From the NCBI GenBank assembly GCA_937921935.1, contig CAKZWQ010000022.1, forward strand, positions 1 to 37,076: DNA of 37,076 nt. Direction: 5' to 3'. The DNA is from an uncultured Gammaproteobacteria bacterium (lineage in GTDB: Bacteria; Pseudomonadota; Gammaproteobacteria; Steroidobacterales; GCA-2729495). The position numbers and the translations under genes were made by a program. Below the pieces are notes generated by a model. That model was not told the DNA's origin. It ran no database searches and saw only the letters and a program-made list of their open reading frames with translations. Position 1 is the stretch's first letter, and every line of letters begins with the position of its first letter. Shown here one piece after another: positions 8,155 to 17,549 of this stretch.

Positions 8155-9458
8155 ACCAGGCCACTGAATCAGATCTGGTGTGCTTCGCCACCCTGGGCAG
8201 TGACCAGCCGTGGAGCCTGGAGGCTTATCGGGCCGTGGGCGGCTATGAATCGTGGGAGAGGATTCTCAGGGGGGAGCTGACGCCTGAGCAGGTGATTGAA
8301 CTGGTCAAGAGTTCCGGGTTACGGGGGCGGGGCGGTGCCGGATTTCCTACCGGCCTGAAATGGAGTTTCATGCCACGGGACCGCGAAGGTCAGAAATACG
8401 TGGTGTGTAATTCTGATGAGAGCGAGCCTGGCACCTGCCACGACCGGGACATCCTGCGGTACAACCCGCACTCAGTCATTGAGGGTATGGCAATTGGTGG
8501 TTTCGCCATGGGTGCCACCGTGGGTTACAACTATATTCGCGGCGAGTTTCTTGATGAACCGATACCGCGCTTCGAGACCGCCCTGCAAGAGGCCTATGCC
8601 GCGGGACTGCTGGGCGAGAATATCCAGCACTCAGGTATCGATTTCGACCTGCACACCTATGTGGGTGCCGGGGCCTATATCTGTGGCGAAGAAACCGGTT
8701 TGCTTGAGTCCCTGGAAGGCAAGCCGGGTCGCCCGCGTTTCAAGCCGCCATTCCCGGCAGGATTCGGCCTGTATGGCAAACCCACAACGATTAACAACAC
8801 CCAGAGTTTTGCCTCGGTGCCCGCCATTGTGCGGCGGGGACCGGAATGGTTCGCCGGGCTGGGCCCGGAGAATTCGGGTGGCACACTGATATTTTCCGTG
8901 TCGGGTCACGTTAACAAGCCGGGTAACCATGAGTTGGCACTCGGCATTCCTTTCCAGGAATTGATGCAATTGTGTGGTGGCATCCGCGATGGTCGCAAAC
9001 TGAAAGCGGTGATCCCCGGCGGCTGTTCCGTGCCGGTTATGCCCGCGGCCGCGATCGAAAATCTGAATATGGATTACGACTCGCTGCGCGACGCCGGATC
9101 TGCCCTGGGTACCGGCGCGATGATCATCATGGACGACAGTACCTGCATGGTCAGTGTGCTGCGCCGGATCTCGCGATTCTATTTCCGCGAGTCCTGCGGC
9201 CAATGCACCCCCTGCCGCGAGGGCACCGGCTGGCTTTATCGCATGTTGGTGCGGATCATGGCGGGCGAGGCCGGGCCTGCAGATCTGAACTTGTTGCTGG
9301 ATGTGGCAAACAAGATCGAGGGTCATACCATCTGTGCCTTCGGGGATGCAGCAGCCTGGCCAGTACAGAGTTTTCTGAAGCATTTCATGCACGAGTTCGA
9401 ATACATGATCGAGCACGGCGGGCAGTCAATCGTCAACGCGAAAGCTGCGGCGGCCTGA
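8151..9458 (+). CDS. nuoF: NADH-quinone oxidoreductase subunit F
   Basis: NuoF is the 51-kDa subunit that oxidises NADH through FMN and passes electrons to cluster N3. The 435-residue protein shows the FMN/NADH-binding stretches GLRGRGGAGFPTGLKW (residues 56-71), CNSDESEPGTCHDRD (86-100) and GAGAYICGEETGLLESLEG (172-190). The 4Fe-4S ligands are Cys349, Cys352 and Cys355 in SCGQCTPC, and Cys395 in TICAFG. It overlaps nuoE by 4 bases, and 19 bases separate it from nuoG. Confidence 0.98.
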   Translation: MNQATESDLVCFATLGSDQPWSLEAYRAVGGYESWERILRGELTPEQVIELVKSSGLRGRGGAGFPTGLKWSFMPRDREGQKYVVCNSDESEPGTCHDRDILRYNPHSVIEGMAIGGFAMGATVGYNYIRGEFLDEPIPRFETALQEAYAAGLLGENIQHSGIDFDLHTYVGAGAYICGEETGLLESLEGKPGRPRFKPPFPAGFGLYGKPTTINNTQSFASVPAIVRRGPEWFAGLGPENSGGTLIFSVSGHVNKPGNHELALGIPFQELMQLCGGIRDGRKLKAVIPGGCSVPVMPAAAIENLNMDYDSLRDAGSALGTGAMIIMDDSTCMVSVLRRISRFYFRESCGQCTPCREGTGWLYRMLVRIMAGEAGPADLNLLLDVANKIEGHTICAFGDAAAWPVQSFLKHFMHEFEYMIEHGGQSIVNAKAAAA

Positions 9459-9477
9459 CGATGGAGTATCAAGCGCC

Positions 9478-11589
9478 ATGACAGACGAAGGCATCGAAAT
9501 CGAGGTCAATGGGCAGCCCGTGACGGCCAGGCCCGGCCAGATGCTGATCGAAGTGACCGACGCTGCCGGCGTCTACGTGCCGCGATTCTGTTATCACGAA
9601 AAGCTTTCCATCGCGGCCAATTGCCGCATGTGCCTGGTGGAAGTGGAGAACGTGCCCAAGCCCTTGCCCGCCTGTGCCACGCCCGTGACCCCCGGCATGA
9701 AGGTCAGGACCAAATCCGAGCGGGCTATTTCAGCGCAGAAGGCAACCATGGAGTTTCTGCTGATTAACCATCCGCTGGATTGCCCCATCTGCGACCAGGG
9801 TGGTGAGTGCGAACTGCAGGATCTGGCTATGGGCTTTGGTCGGGGGGTGTCGCGCTACAACGAGCGTAAACGCTCTGTAGCTGACAAGGACATCGGGCCA
9901 CTGGTGTCCACGGATATGACGCGCTGTATTCATTGCACGCGCTGCGTGCGCTTTGGCGAAGAGATTGCCGGTATTCAGGAGCTCGGTACCATCGGTCGTG
10001 GTGAAAAGATGGAAATCGGCACCTATGTCGAACGCAGTGTCGACCATGAGCTGTCGGGTAATATCATTGATCTGTGCCCGGTCGGCGCGCTCAATAACAA
10101 GCCCTATCGATTCGCGGCCCGCGCCTGGCAAATGACCCAGCGCGACATGATCGCCCCCCATGATTGCGTGGGCGCCAACCTGCATGCCCATGTTCTGCAC
10201 GGCCAAATCCAGCGCGTGGTGCCTAAAGCGAACGAAGGCCTGAATGAAACCTGGGCCACGGATCGTGACCGCTTCAGCTACCAGGGTATTTATGCCGATG
10301 ACCGCGTCACCGAACCCCTGTTGCGACGCAATGGGGAGTTGCAGGCCTGCAGTTGGGAGGAGGCGCTGGAGGCCACCGTGGCTGCACTGCAAGGGGCCGG
10401 CGCAGATTCCGCTGCCCTGGTCTCGCCCAGCGCGACCGTCGAAGAGGGCTACCTGCTGGCCAGGATCATGCGCTTGCTGGGTTCAGGCAACATTGATCAT
10501 CGCCTGCGGCGGCGGGATTTTCGTTTGCAGGACGAAGACCCGCTCTTCCCTGGACTGGGTATGCCCATCGCCGATTTGGCTGGCCAGGATTCAATTCTGA
10601 TTGTCGGCTCGAATCTGCGGCGCGAAGTGCCCTTGCTGGCGCATCGCATTCGGCAGGCGGCGCAGCATGGCGCCGGTGTCTACTTCGTCAATCCGGCTCG
10701 CTTCGAGTACTTGTTCCCGCTAGCCGGTTACCGCGAGTCTGCTGATCTCCCGGCCGGGCTGGCCGCCGCCGCCGCCGATCAGGAACTGCTTGATGCCCTG
10801 ACCCAGGGTGGGCGAAGCGCCATTGTGCTGGGGCAGATCGCCATGCGGCACCCGGCCTTCGCCGAGCTTCGTCAGCAGGCTGGCAAGCTGGCTGATCAGA
10901 CGGGGTCAACCCTGGGGTATATCCCGGAGGGCGCTAATGCCGCCGGCTTATCCCTGGCAGGTGTATTGCCCCATCGCGGCCTGGCCGGGGCGCCGGCCGC
11001 GCCGGCAGGCAAGCACGTCGAAGATCTGCTCGCTCAGCCGCCCGCCGCCCTGGTGCTGATGGGCGTGGAACCCGGGCACGATTGCGCGACCCCGGAGGCA
11101 GCCGAGCGGGCTTTCCGCGGGGCGGGGCAGCGAATCGTTCTGAACTCGTTTCTGTCGGCTTCTGTCCGGACCGAGGCGGACATTGTCTTGCCCGTGAGTA
11201 CTTTCGCCGAAACTGACGGCAGCTTCGTCAATGCGGCCGGAGACTGGCAGAGTTTCCAGGCAGTCACTGATGCACCCGGTGAGAGTCGCCCGGCCTGGAA
11301 GGTACTGCGCGTACTGGGCAATTTGCTGGGCTTGCCCGATTGCGACTACAACACGGCAGCCGAGGTTGCTGCGGAAGTTGCCCGGGCGACCGCGGAACTT
11401 GAACCGGACAATCGGGTTACTGATGCGCCTGTGCCGGCACGGACTGCAGCCGCGGAGGGCGAACCCAACCTTGATGTGCCCATGTACCAGATTGATGCGC
11501 TGCTGCGCCGGGCTTCGGCCTTGCAGTTGACTCAGGAATCCCTTGGCGGGGCACAGGAAGCTGATGCCTCCGGTGGCGAGGCGGCATGA
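9478..11589 (+). CDS. nuoG: NADH-quinone oxidoreductase subunit G
   Basis: NuoG is the large iron-sulfur subunit of the peripheral arm. Cluster ligands are easily placed: N1b by Cys38, Cys49, Cys52 and Cys66; N5 by His98, Cys102, Cys105 and Cys111; N4 by Cys150, Cys153, Cys156 and Cys200. Residues ~215-650 are the molybdopterin-oxidoreductase-like domain, which binds no cofactor in complex I. The off-pathway N7 site is absent: only Cys230 remains where a CxxCxxxC motif would be. At 703 residues it is shorter than the E. coli protein (about 900) and closer to the compact form of many other bacteria. The stop overlaps the nuoH start as ATGA. Confidence 0.97.
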   Translation: MTDEGIEIEVNGQPVTARPGQMLIEVTDAAGVYVPRFCYHEKLSIAANCRMCLVEVENVPKPLPACATPVTPGMKVRTKSERAISAQKATMEFLLINHPLDCPICDQGGECELQDLAMGFGRGVSRYNERKRSVADKDIGPLVSTDMTRCIHCTRCVRFGEEIAGIQELGTIGRGEKMEIGTYVERSVDHELSGNIIDLCPVGALNNKPYRFAARAWQMTQRDMIAPHDCVGANLHAHVLHGQIQRVVPKANEGLNETWATDRDRFSYQGIYADDRVTEPLLRRNGELQACSWEEALEATVAALQGAGADSAALVSPSATVEEGYLLARIMRLLGSGNIDHRLRRRDFRLQDEDPLFPGLGMPIADLAGQDSILIVGSNLRREVPLLAHRIRQAAQHGAGVYFVNPARFEYLFPLAGYRESADLPAGLAAAAADQELLDALTQGGRSAIVLGQIAMRHPAFAELRQQAGKLADQTGSTLGYIPEGANAAGLSLAGVLPHRGLAGAPAAPAGKHVEDLLAQPPAALVLMGVEPGHDCATPEAAERAFRGAGQRIVLNSFLSASVRTEADIVLPVSTFAETDGSFVNAAGDWQSFQAVTDAPGESRPAWKVLRVLGNLLGLPDCDYNTAAEVAAEVARATAELEPDNRVTDAPVPARTAAAEGEPNLDVPMYQIDALLRRASALQLTQESLGGAQEADASGGEAA

Positions 11590-12644
11590 CTGCCTGGCTG
11601 GAAAGCTTCTGGCAGAGTTTATCGCCCCTGTCTCAGGGCGTGTTGACCAGCACGGCTTACATCCTGCCGTTGGTGCTGGTTGTCATCCTGACGGTTGCCT
11701 TCCTGACCCTGGCGGAACGCAAAGTCATTGGCGCCATCCAGAATCGAATCGGGCCCAATCGCGTCGGACCGGGGGGCTATTTGCAGCCTTTCGCCGACGT
11801 CATCAAATTACTGCTCAAACAGGTCATCGTGCCGTCACGGTCGGACCGGTTCCTGTTTCTGATTGCCCCGGTTTTGTCCATCGTGCCGGCCCTGGCTGCC
11901 TGGGCTGTAGTGCCGCTGTTTCCCGGCTTTGCCGTGGCTGATGTGGATGCCGGCCTGCTCTACGTCCTGGCGTTGACCTCCCTGGGGGTTTACGGCGTGA
12001 TCATTGCCGGCTGGGCGACCAATTCCCAGTACGCGCTGCTGGGTGCCATGCGCTCGGCCGCACAGATCGTGGCCTATGAAATTGCCATGGGTTTTGCGCT
12101 GGTGGGTGTGCTCATGGCCAGTGGCAGTCTCAACCTGGGCCGCATTGTCGAGGCGCAGGCAGGCGGCTGGACCCAGTGGTACTGGCTGCCGCTCTTCCCG
12201 CTGTTCCTGGTCTACTTCATTTCGGGGGTCGCCGAGACCAATCGTGCGCCCTTCGACGTTGCCGAAGGTGAGTCAGAGATCGTCGCGGGCTTTCATGTGG
12301 AGTATTCCGGCGTCGCCTTTGCGATCTTTTTCCTGGCTGAATACGCCAATATGATCCTGATCGCTGCCCTGACGGCCGTCATGTTTCTGGGTGGCTGGGA
12401 GTCGCCGTTTGCTGCGACCGCATTCCTGGCTGATACCTGGCTGGCAGCGCCCGGATTGCACTGGTTCGCCTTCAAGATCTGTTTTTTCCTGTTCTGTTTT
12501 CTTTGGTTCCGGGCCACCTTCCCGCGCTACCGGTACGACCAGATCATGCGCCTGGGCTGGAAAATTTTCATACCCGTTACCATCGTCTGGATTTTTGTGG
12601 AAGGTGTCATGGTCGTCGCTGAAGTCGGTCCCTGGGGAAGCTGA
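11586..12644 (+). CDS. nuoH: NADH-quinone oxidoreductase subunit H
   Basis: NuoH is the membrane subunit that links the peripheral arm to the proton pumps and forms the entrance of the quinone tunnel. The 352-residue protein has about eight or nine hydrophobic helices. It shows the strongly conserved loops [20 protein letters not shown] (residues ~43-62) and [19 protein letters not shown] (residues ~218-236), plus FLAEYANM in the following helix. It overlaps nuoG by 4 bases, and nuoI starts directly at the base after its stop. Confidence 0.98.
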   Translation: MTAWLESFWQSLSPLSQGVLTSTAYILPLVLVVILTVAFLTLAERKVIGAIQNRIGPNRVGPGGYLQPFADVIKLLLKQVIVPSRSDRFLFLIAPVLSIVPALAAWAVVPLFPGFAVADVDAGLLYVLALTSLGVYGVIIAGWATNSQYALLGAMRSAAQIVAYEIAMGFALVGVLMASGSLNLGRIVEAQAGGWTQWYWLPLFPLFLVYFISGVAETNRAPFDVAEGESEIVAGFHVEYSGVAFAIFFLAEYANMILIAALTAVMFLGGWESPFAATAFLADTWLAAPGLHWFAFKICFFLFCFLWFRATFPRYRYDQIMRLGWKIFIPVTIVWIFVEGVMVVAEVGPWGS

Positions 12645-13130
12645 ATGAGTGTTGTTAGCCTGCTGAAGACCTTTTCCCTGTGGGAGTTGCTGATTGGCTT
12701 GCGTGTGACCCTGCGCAACCTTTTTGTGCGCAAGGTAACGATTCAGTACCCGGAGGAGAAGACACCTCAGTCGCCAAGGTTTCGTGGGCTGCATGCGCTG
12801 CGTCGTTATCCGAACGGAGAAGAGCGATGCATCGCCTGCAAGCTGTGTGAGGCAGTGTGTCCCGCGGCCGCTATCACCATTGATTCTGATGTTGCGGACG
12901 ATGGGACGCGGCGGACGACCCGCTATGATATTGATTTATTCAAGTGCATTTACTGCGGTTTCTGTGAAGAAGCCTGCCCGGTGGATGCCATTGTCGAAAC
13001 ACGCGTGTTCGAATATCACATGGAGCAGCGTGGCGAAAACATCATGACCAAAGACAAGTTGCTGGCGGTTGGTGATCGCCACGAAGAAGAGATTGCACGC
13101 GATCGGACTGCTGAGTCGCAGTACCGATAG
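12645..13130 (+). CDS. nuoI: NADH-quinone oxidoreductase subunit I
   Basis: NuoI is the ferredoxin-like subunit holding clusters N6a and N6b, which connect the NuoG chain to N2 in NuoB. The 161-residue protein has two complete 4Fe-4S motifs: [12 protein letters not shown] (Cys62, 65, 68, 72) and [12 protein letters not shown] (Cys101, 104, 107, 111). The N-terminal amphipathic helix ([20 protein letters not shown]) attaches it to the membrane arm. There is no gap after nuoH and a 31-base gap before nuoJ. Confidence 0.98.
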   Translation: MSVVSLLKTFSLWELLIGLRVTLRNLFVRKVTIQYPEEKTPQSPRFRGLHALRRYPNGEERCIACKLCEAVCPAAAITIDSDVADDGTRRTTRYDIDLFKCIYCGFCEEACPVDAIVETRVFEYHMEQRGENIMTKDKLLAVGDRHEEEIARDRTAESQYR

Positions 13131-13161
13131 GGCATCTGGCTGACAGGGGACAGTCACGGTA

Positions 13162-13764
13162 ATGGCGGGAGTTATTTTTTTCTACGCACTTTCTGGCGTG
13201 CTGATTGGTTCGGCGCTGGGCGTTATCGCCTCGCGTAACCCGGTCCACTCGGTTCTGTATCTGGTGCTGGCCTTTGTTACCAGTTCAGTGCTGTGGTTGC
13301 TGCTGGAAGCTGAGTTTCTCGCCGTTGTTCTCGTCCTCGTTTATGTCGGCGCTGTGATGGTGCTGTTCCTGTTCGTGATCATGATGCTGGATGTAAATCT
13401 CGTGCAGCTGCGCGAGGGGTACACACGTTACGCGCCCCTGGGTGCCCTCGTGGCTGTGATTCTGGCTGCAGAGCTGATTGGGGTGATCTGGTTCCGGGCC
13501 GAGAGTCTGCCCGCCAGTGTCAGCCTGACGCCGCGACCCGCCGGCTACAGCAACACGGAAGTGCTGGGGACTGCTTTGTATACCGAGCACCTGTATGCCT
13601 TTGAGCTGGCAGCCTTCCTTCTGCTCCTGGCGATCGTGGCCGCCATTGTCCTGACCATGCGGCGGCGGCCCGGCTTGAAGGTCCAGAACGTAGCGCAGCA
13701 GGTTGCTGTTCGCCGCGAGGACCGCGTGCGTCTTGTGAAGGTAGAGCCGGAGCGCGATGCATGA
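13162..13764 (+). CDS. nuoJ: NADH-quinone oxidoreductase subunit J
   Basis: NuoJ is a membrane subunit next to the quinone site. The 200-residue protein has five hydrophobic segments and the conserved third-helix sequence [20 protein letters not shown], which includes the glycine region where a pi-bulge forms in solved complex I structures. The C-terminal ~35 residues are basic and cytoplasmic. An AGGGGA lies about 12 bases upstream of the ATG, rather far for a ribosome site. The stop overlaps the nuoK start as ATGA. Confidence 0.97.
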   Translation: MAGVIFFYALSGVLIGSALGVIASRNPVHSVLYLVLAFVTSSVLWLLLEAEFLAVVLVLVYVGAVMVLFLFVIMMLDVNLVQLREGYTRYAPLGALVAVILAAELIGVIWFRAESLPASVSLTPRPAGYSNTEVLGTALYTEHLYAFELAAFLLLLAIVAAIVLTMRRRPGLKVQNVAQQVAVRREDRVRLVKVEPERDA

Positions 13765-14066
13765 TTGGGCTTGAGCACTACCTGACCCTGTCGGCGGCGC
13801 TGTTTGTCATCGCCGTGGCCGGAATTTTCATCAATCGCAAGAACGTGATCGTCTTGTTGATGTGTGTGGAGCTGCTGTTGTTGGCGGTGAATTTCAATTT
13901 CGTCGCCTTTTCGCGTTTTCTGGATGACACCACGGGCCAGGTTTTCGTGTTTTTCATCCTGACCGTTGCGGCGGCAGAGGCGGCTATTGGCCTGGCGATC
14001 CTGGTGGTCCTGTTTCGATCCCGGCGCAGTATTGATGTTCAGCAAATGGATGTCCTGAAGGGCTAG
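13761..14066 (+). CDS. nuoK: NADH-quinone oxidoreductase subunit K
   Basis: NuoK is a three-helix membrane subunit in the E-channel of complex I. The 101-residue protein has the expected length. It keeps both functionally important membrane glutamates: Glu37 in [12 protein letters not shown] and Glu73 in [12 protein letters not shown]. It overlaps nuoJ by 4 bases; nuoL starts two bases after the stop. Confidence 0.98.
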   Translation: MIGLEHYLTLSAALFVIAVAGIFINRKNVIVLLMCVELLLLAVNFNFVAFSRFLDDTTGQVFVFFILTVAAAEAAIGLAILVVLFRSRRSIDVQQMDVLKG

Positions 14067-14068
14067 GT

Positions 14069-16033
14069 ATGATCAACACTTACCTGGCTATTGTTCTGTT
14101 TCCGCTGGCAGCGGCGATTATCGCCGGCTTGTTCGGCAGGCTGATCGGTCGCGCCGGCGCGCACACGGTCACCATTCTGGGCGTGGGCGTTGCCTGCGCG
14201 CTGTCCTGCTGGGTTTTGTGGCGGCAGGTCGTCGACGGTTACCCGGCCGAGAACATCAGTGTCTATACCTGGCTGGTGACTGACGGCGTCCGGATGGAAA
14301 TTGGTTTCCTGGTCGACCGTCTGAGTGCGCTGATGATGGTGGTCGTCAGCTTTGTGTCGCTGATGGTCCACATCTACACCATTGGCTATATGCATGACGA
14401 TGCCGGCTATCAGCGCTTCTTCAGTTATATCTCCTTGTTCACCTTCGCCATGCTCATGCTGGTGATGTCGAACAATCTGTTGCAGCTGTTCTTCGGCTGG
14501 GAGGCAGTGGGTGTTGTTTCTTACCTGCTGATCGGATTCTGGTATACCCGGCCCACGGCCATATTCGCCAATCTCAAGGCTTTCCTGGTTAACCGCGTGG
14601 GTGATTTCGGTTTTCTGCTGGGTATCGCCGCGTTGCTCTACCTGACTAACAGCCTGGACTACGCGGAGATTTTCGCTGCGGCGGAAGGTCTCCAGGATCG
14701 CAACATGCTGGTGGGTAACTGGGAGTGGCCGGCGCTGGCAACGGCGTGCATTCTATTATTTATCGGCGCCATGGGTAAGTCGGCCCAAGTGCCGCTGCAC
14801 GTCTGGCTGCCCGATTCCATGGAAGGCCCGACACCTATCTCTGCCCTGATTCATGCCGCCACCATGGTCACGGCCGGCGTCTTTATGGTGGCGCGGATGT
14901 CGCCGCTGTTCGAGTTTGCGGAAGCCGCCCTGAGCTTTGTGCTGATTATCGGCGCCACCACGGCACTGTTCACCGGCCTGATCGCCCTGGTGCAGTTCGA
15001 CATCAAGCGAGTGGTGGCGTATTCCACCTTGTCACAGCTGGGCTACATGATGGTGGCCCAGGGATCGTCGGCCTACGCCGCCGGCATGTTTCATCTCACC
15101 ACGCACGCGTTTTTCAAAGCGCTGCTTTTCCTGGCGGCCGGTTCGGTGATCATGGCCCTGCATCACGAGCAGGATATGCGGCGCATGGGGGGCTTGCGTC
15201 GCCACTTGCCTGTCACTTACTGGACGTCTCTGGTCGGCTGTCTGGCGTTAATCGGTTTTCCAGGATTCGCCGGTTTCTTTTCCAAAGATGCGCTCATCGA
15301 AGCAGAGCACCTGGCTAACATCCCGGGTGCAGGTTATGCCTATGTGTGCATTTTGCTTGGCGTGTTCGTGACCTCTCTGTATACCTTCCGCATGTTCTTC
15401 ATGGTGTTCCATGGGGAAGAGCGACTGGATGTGGAAGCCCGGGCTCATCTGCACGAGCCAGGCTGGGTGGTTAAGCTGCCGCTGATCCTGCTGGCTATTC
15501 CGTCCCTCGCACTTGGCTGGCTGGCGATAGGGCCGGTCGTTTTCGGCGATTTTTTTGGCGGCAGCCTTTTCGTGCGGCCGGTCCATGATGTGGTTGGGCG
15601 TTTGGGCGAGGACTGGCGCGGCCCGGTCCAGTTCATTATCCATAGTTTCAAAGAGCCGGCTGTGTACCTTGCCCTGGCCGGCGCGTTCGTGGCCTGGTTC
15701 GGGTATCTGTATCGACCGGCTGCAGCCATCTGGGTGCGCGAACGCATGGGGCCAGTGCAGCGTTTGCTGGAAAATAAATATTACGCAGACTGGGTGGCGG
15801 AGCGACTGCTGCCAGCCGGCAGTAGAGCCCTGGGCAATGTTCTGTGGCGTGTCGGCGATGTGCGCCTGATTGACGGTGGGCTGGTGAACGGCAGCGCCCG
15901 ACTGGTGGCGTGGGGATCGGAATTGATCCGGCGCCTGCAGAGCGGCCTGCTTTACGACTACGCCTTTGCCATGGTCATTGGTTTGGCGGTCCTCGGCTTC
16001 TGGCTGCTATTTACCCCGACGGGAGCAGGCTGA
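14069..16033 (+). CDS. nuoL: NADH-quinone oxidoreductase subunit L
   Basis: NuoL is the distal antiporter-like proton-pumping subunit. The 654-residue protein has many hydrophobic helices and the Mrp/antiporter landmarks: LFFGWEAVGVVSYLLIG with the conserved Glu; MGKSAQVPLHVWLPDSMEGP with the conserved Lys; and DIKRVVAYSTLSQLGYMM followed by HAFFKALLFLAAGS. The C-terminal ~150 residues fit the long lateral helix and terminal anchor. The stop codon at 16031-16033 lies within the possible start region of nuoM. Confidence 0.98.
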   Translation: MINTYLAIVLFPLAAAIIAGLFGRLIGRAGAHTVTILGVGVACALSCWVLWRQVVDGYPAENISVYTWLVTDGVRMEIGFLVDRLSALMMVVVSFVSLMVHIYTIGYMHDDAGYQRFFSYISLFTFAMLMLVMSNNLLQLFFGWEAVGVVSYLLIGFWYTRPTAIFANLKAFLVNRVGDFGFLLGIAALLYLTNSLDYAEIFAAAEGLQDRNMLVGNWEWPALATACILLFIGAMGKSAQVPLHVWLPDSMEGPTPISALIHAATMVTAGVFMVARMSPLFEFAEAALSFVLIIGATTALFTGLIALVQFDIKRVVAYSTLSQLGYMMVAQGSSAYAAGMFHLTTHAFFKALLFLAAGSVIMALHHEQDMRRMGGLRRHLPVTYWTSLVGCLALIGFPGFAGFFSKDALIEAEHLANIPGAGYAYVCILLGVFVTSLYTFRMFFMVFHGEERLDVEARAHLHEPGWVVKLPLILLAIPSLALGWLAIGPVVFGDFFGGSLFVRPVHDVVGRLGEDWRGPVQFIIHSFKEPAVYLALAGAFVAWFGYLYRPAAAIWVRERMGPVQRLLENKYYADWVAERLLPAGSRALGNVLWRVGDVRLIDGGLVNGSARLVAWGSELIRRLQSGLLYDYAFAMVIGLAVLGFWLLFTPTGAG

Positions 16034-16050
16034 TCGACATCCCGTTTGGT

Positions 16051-17547
16051 TTGCTGAGTGTGTTGATCTGGCTGCCAGTCTTCGGCGGCTTGTTCATGTT
16101 GTTCGCCGGAGAGCGCCTTGGCGCGGCGCATCGATGGTTTGCCGTGGGCATTGCGGCGCTGACTTTCCTGTTAAGCCTGCCGCTATATCTGGGCTTTGAT
16201 AACAGCACGGCTGATTTTCAGTTTGTCGAGCGTGTCGCCTGGATTCCAGCCTTTCGGGCGGAATATTTTCTTGGCATAGATGGCCTGTCTTTGCCCCTGG
16301 TACTGCTCACCACATTCCTGACGCCCATCGTGGTGATCGCCGGCTGGGAAGTTATCAAGACCCGGACCGCTCAGTATTTTGCTGCTTTCCTGATTCTCGA
16401 AGGTCTGATGATCGGCGTATTCAGTGCCCTGGACGGGCTGCTGTTCTATGTCTTCTGGGAGGCCATGCTGATTCCGATGTTCATCATCATCGGTATCTGG
16501 GGCGGCGAGCGGCGCGTCTACGCCACCATCAAGTTTTTTCTGTATACCTTTCTGGGCTCGGTGTTCATGCTCCTGGCCCTGATCTACCTGTATCTGCAGA
16601 CCGGGGGCTACAGCATCCTGGGTTTTCACACGGTGCCCCTGAGCATGACTGAGCAGATGCCGATATTCCTGGCGTTTCTGTTTGCCTTTGCCGTCAAAGT
16701 TCCTATGTGGCCGGTGCATACCTGGTTGCCCGATGCGCACGTGGAGGCCCCCACGGGCGGCTCGGTGATCCTGGCGGCTGTGCTGCTGAAGATGGGCGGC
16801 TATGGCTTTCTGCGCTTCAGTCTGCCGATTGCGCCGGATGCCAGTCAGTCCCTGGCCCTGCTGATGATTGTCTTGTCGCTGGTCGCGGTGGTTTACATCG
16901 GGTTCGTGGCCCTGGTGCAGAGTGATCTGAAGAAACTGATCGCGTACTCCTCCATTGCCCACATGGGCTTTGTCACCCTGGGCTTTTTTATTGCCTGGGC
17001 GATACTGGCTCGCACGGGGGAGGTGACGGGGATTGGCATGGGAATCACCGGCGGCGTGGTGCAAATGATTTCTCACGGCTTTATTTCAGGCGCCTTGTTT
17101 CTGTGCGTGGGTATCATGTACGACCGTTTGCACACCCGGGAGATTGGCGCCTATGGCGGGGTGGTCAATACCATGCCGGTATTTGCTGCTTTCTTCGTGC
17201 TGTTCGCCCTGGCCAATGCCGGTTTGCCGGGAACATCGGGTTTTGTTGGCGAGTTTCTGGTCATCCTGGCGAGTTTCCGGGCCAACTTCTGGTATGCCGT
17301 GCTGGCCGGCACAACCCTGATTCTGGGAGCGGCCTATACACTCTGGATGATCAAGCGGGTGGTTTTTGGCGCTATTGCTAATGAGGGCGTCGGTTCCCTC
17401 CAGGATCTCAGCCGGCGGGAGTTTCTCATTCTGGCTCTGATGGCCGGTGGTGTGCTGATTATCGGCCTGTGGCCGGCACCGCTGGTGGACATGATGTCGG
17501 CCTCCGTCGACAAACTGGTGATCCAGGTCACCCAATCGAAGCTCTGA
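16051..17547 (+). CDS. nuoM: NADH-quinone oxidoreductase subunit M
   Basis: NuoM is the middle antiporter-like proton pump of complex I. It shows FYVFWEAMLIPMFIIIGIWG with the conserved Glu, VPMWPVHTWLPDAHVEAP with the conserved Lys just before it, and SDLKKLIAYSSIAHMGF. The start is unresolved: no ATG or GTG occurs where the family normally begins. TTG at 16051 (drawn here, 498 residues) aligns within one residue of the E. coli start but has no ribosome site. CTG at 16030 overlaps the nuoL stop as CTGA and sits behind GGGAG with 4-base spacing. Starting at GTG 15910 would overlap nuoL by 124 bases and add non-family residues. nuoN begins 2 bases after the stop. Confidence 0.95.
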   Translation: MLSVLIWLPVFGGLFMLFAGERLGAAHRWFAVGIAALTFLLSLPLYLGFDNSTADFQFVERVAWIPAFRAEYFLGIDGLSLPLVLLTTFLTPIVVIAGWEVIKTRTAQYFAAFLILEGLMIGVFSALDGLLFYVFWEAMLIPMFIIIGIWGGERRVYATIKFFLYTFLGSVFMLLALIYLYLQTGGYSILGFHTVPLSMTEQMPIFLAFLFAFAVKVPMWPVHTWLPDAHVEAPTGGSVILAAVLLKMGGYGFLRFSLPIAPDASQSLALLMIVLSLVAVVYIGFVALVQSDLKKLIAYSSIAHMGFVTLGFFIAWAILARTGEVTGIGMGITGGVVQMISHGFISGALFLCVGIMYDRLHTREIGAYGGVVNTMPVFAAFFVLFALANAGLPGTSGFVGEFLVILASFRANFWYAVLAGTTLILGAAYTLWMIKRVVFGAIANEGVGSLQDLSRREFLILALMAGGVLIIGLWPAPLVDMMSASVDKLVIQVTQSKL

Positions 17548-17549
17548 CC

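Noticed and set aside
9730-10392. Minus-strand frame of ~220 codons opposite nuoG
   Set aside because: Overlaps the iron-sulfur ligand region of nuoG entirely and shows no recognisable motif.
15910-16050. Extended N-terminus of nuoM from GTG 15910, or of nuoN from 17469 and pnp from 25481
   Set aside because: These upstream parts overlap the preceding genes or spacers and carry no family sequence; the downstream starts match normal protein lengths.
16183-17076. Minus-strand frame of ~297 codons opposite nuoM
   Set aside because: His/Gln/Arg-rich shadow of membrane-protein codons; nuoM is certain on the other strand.
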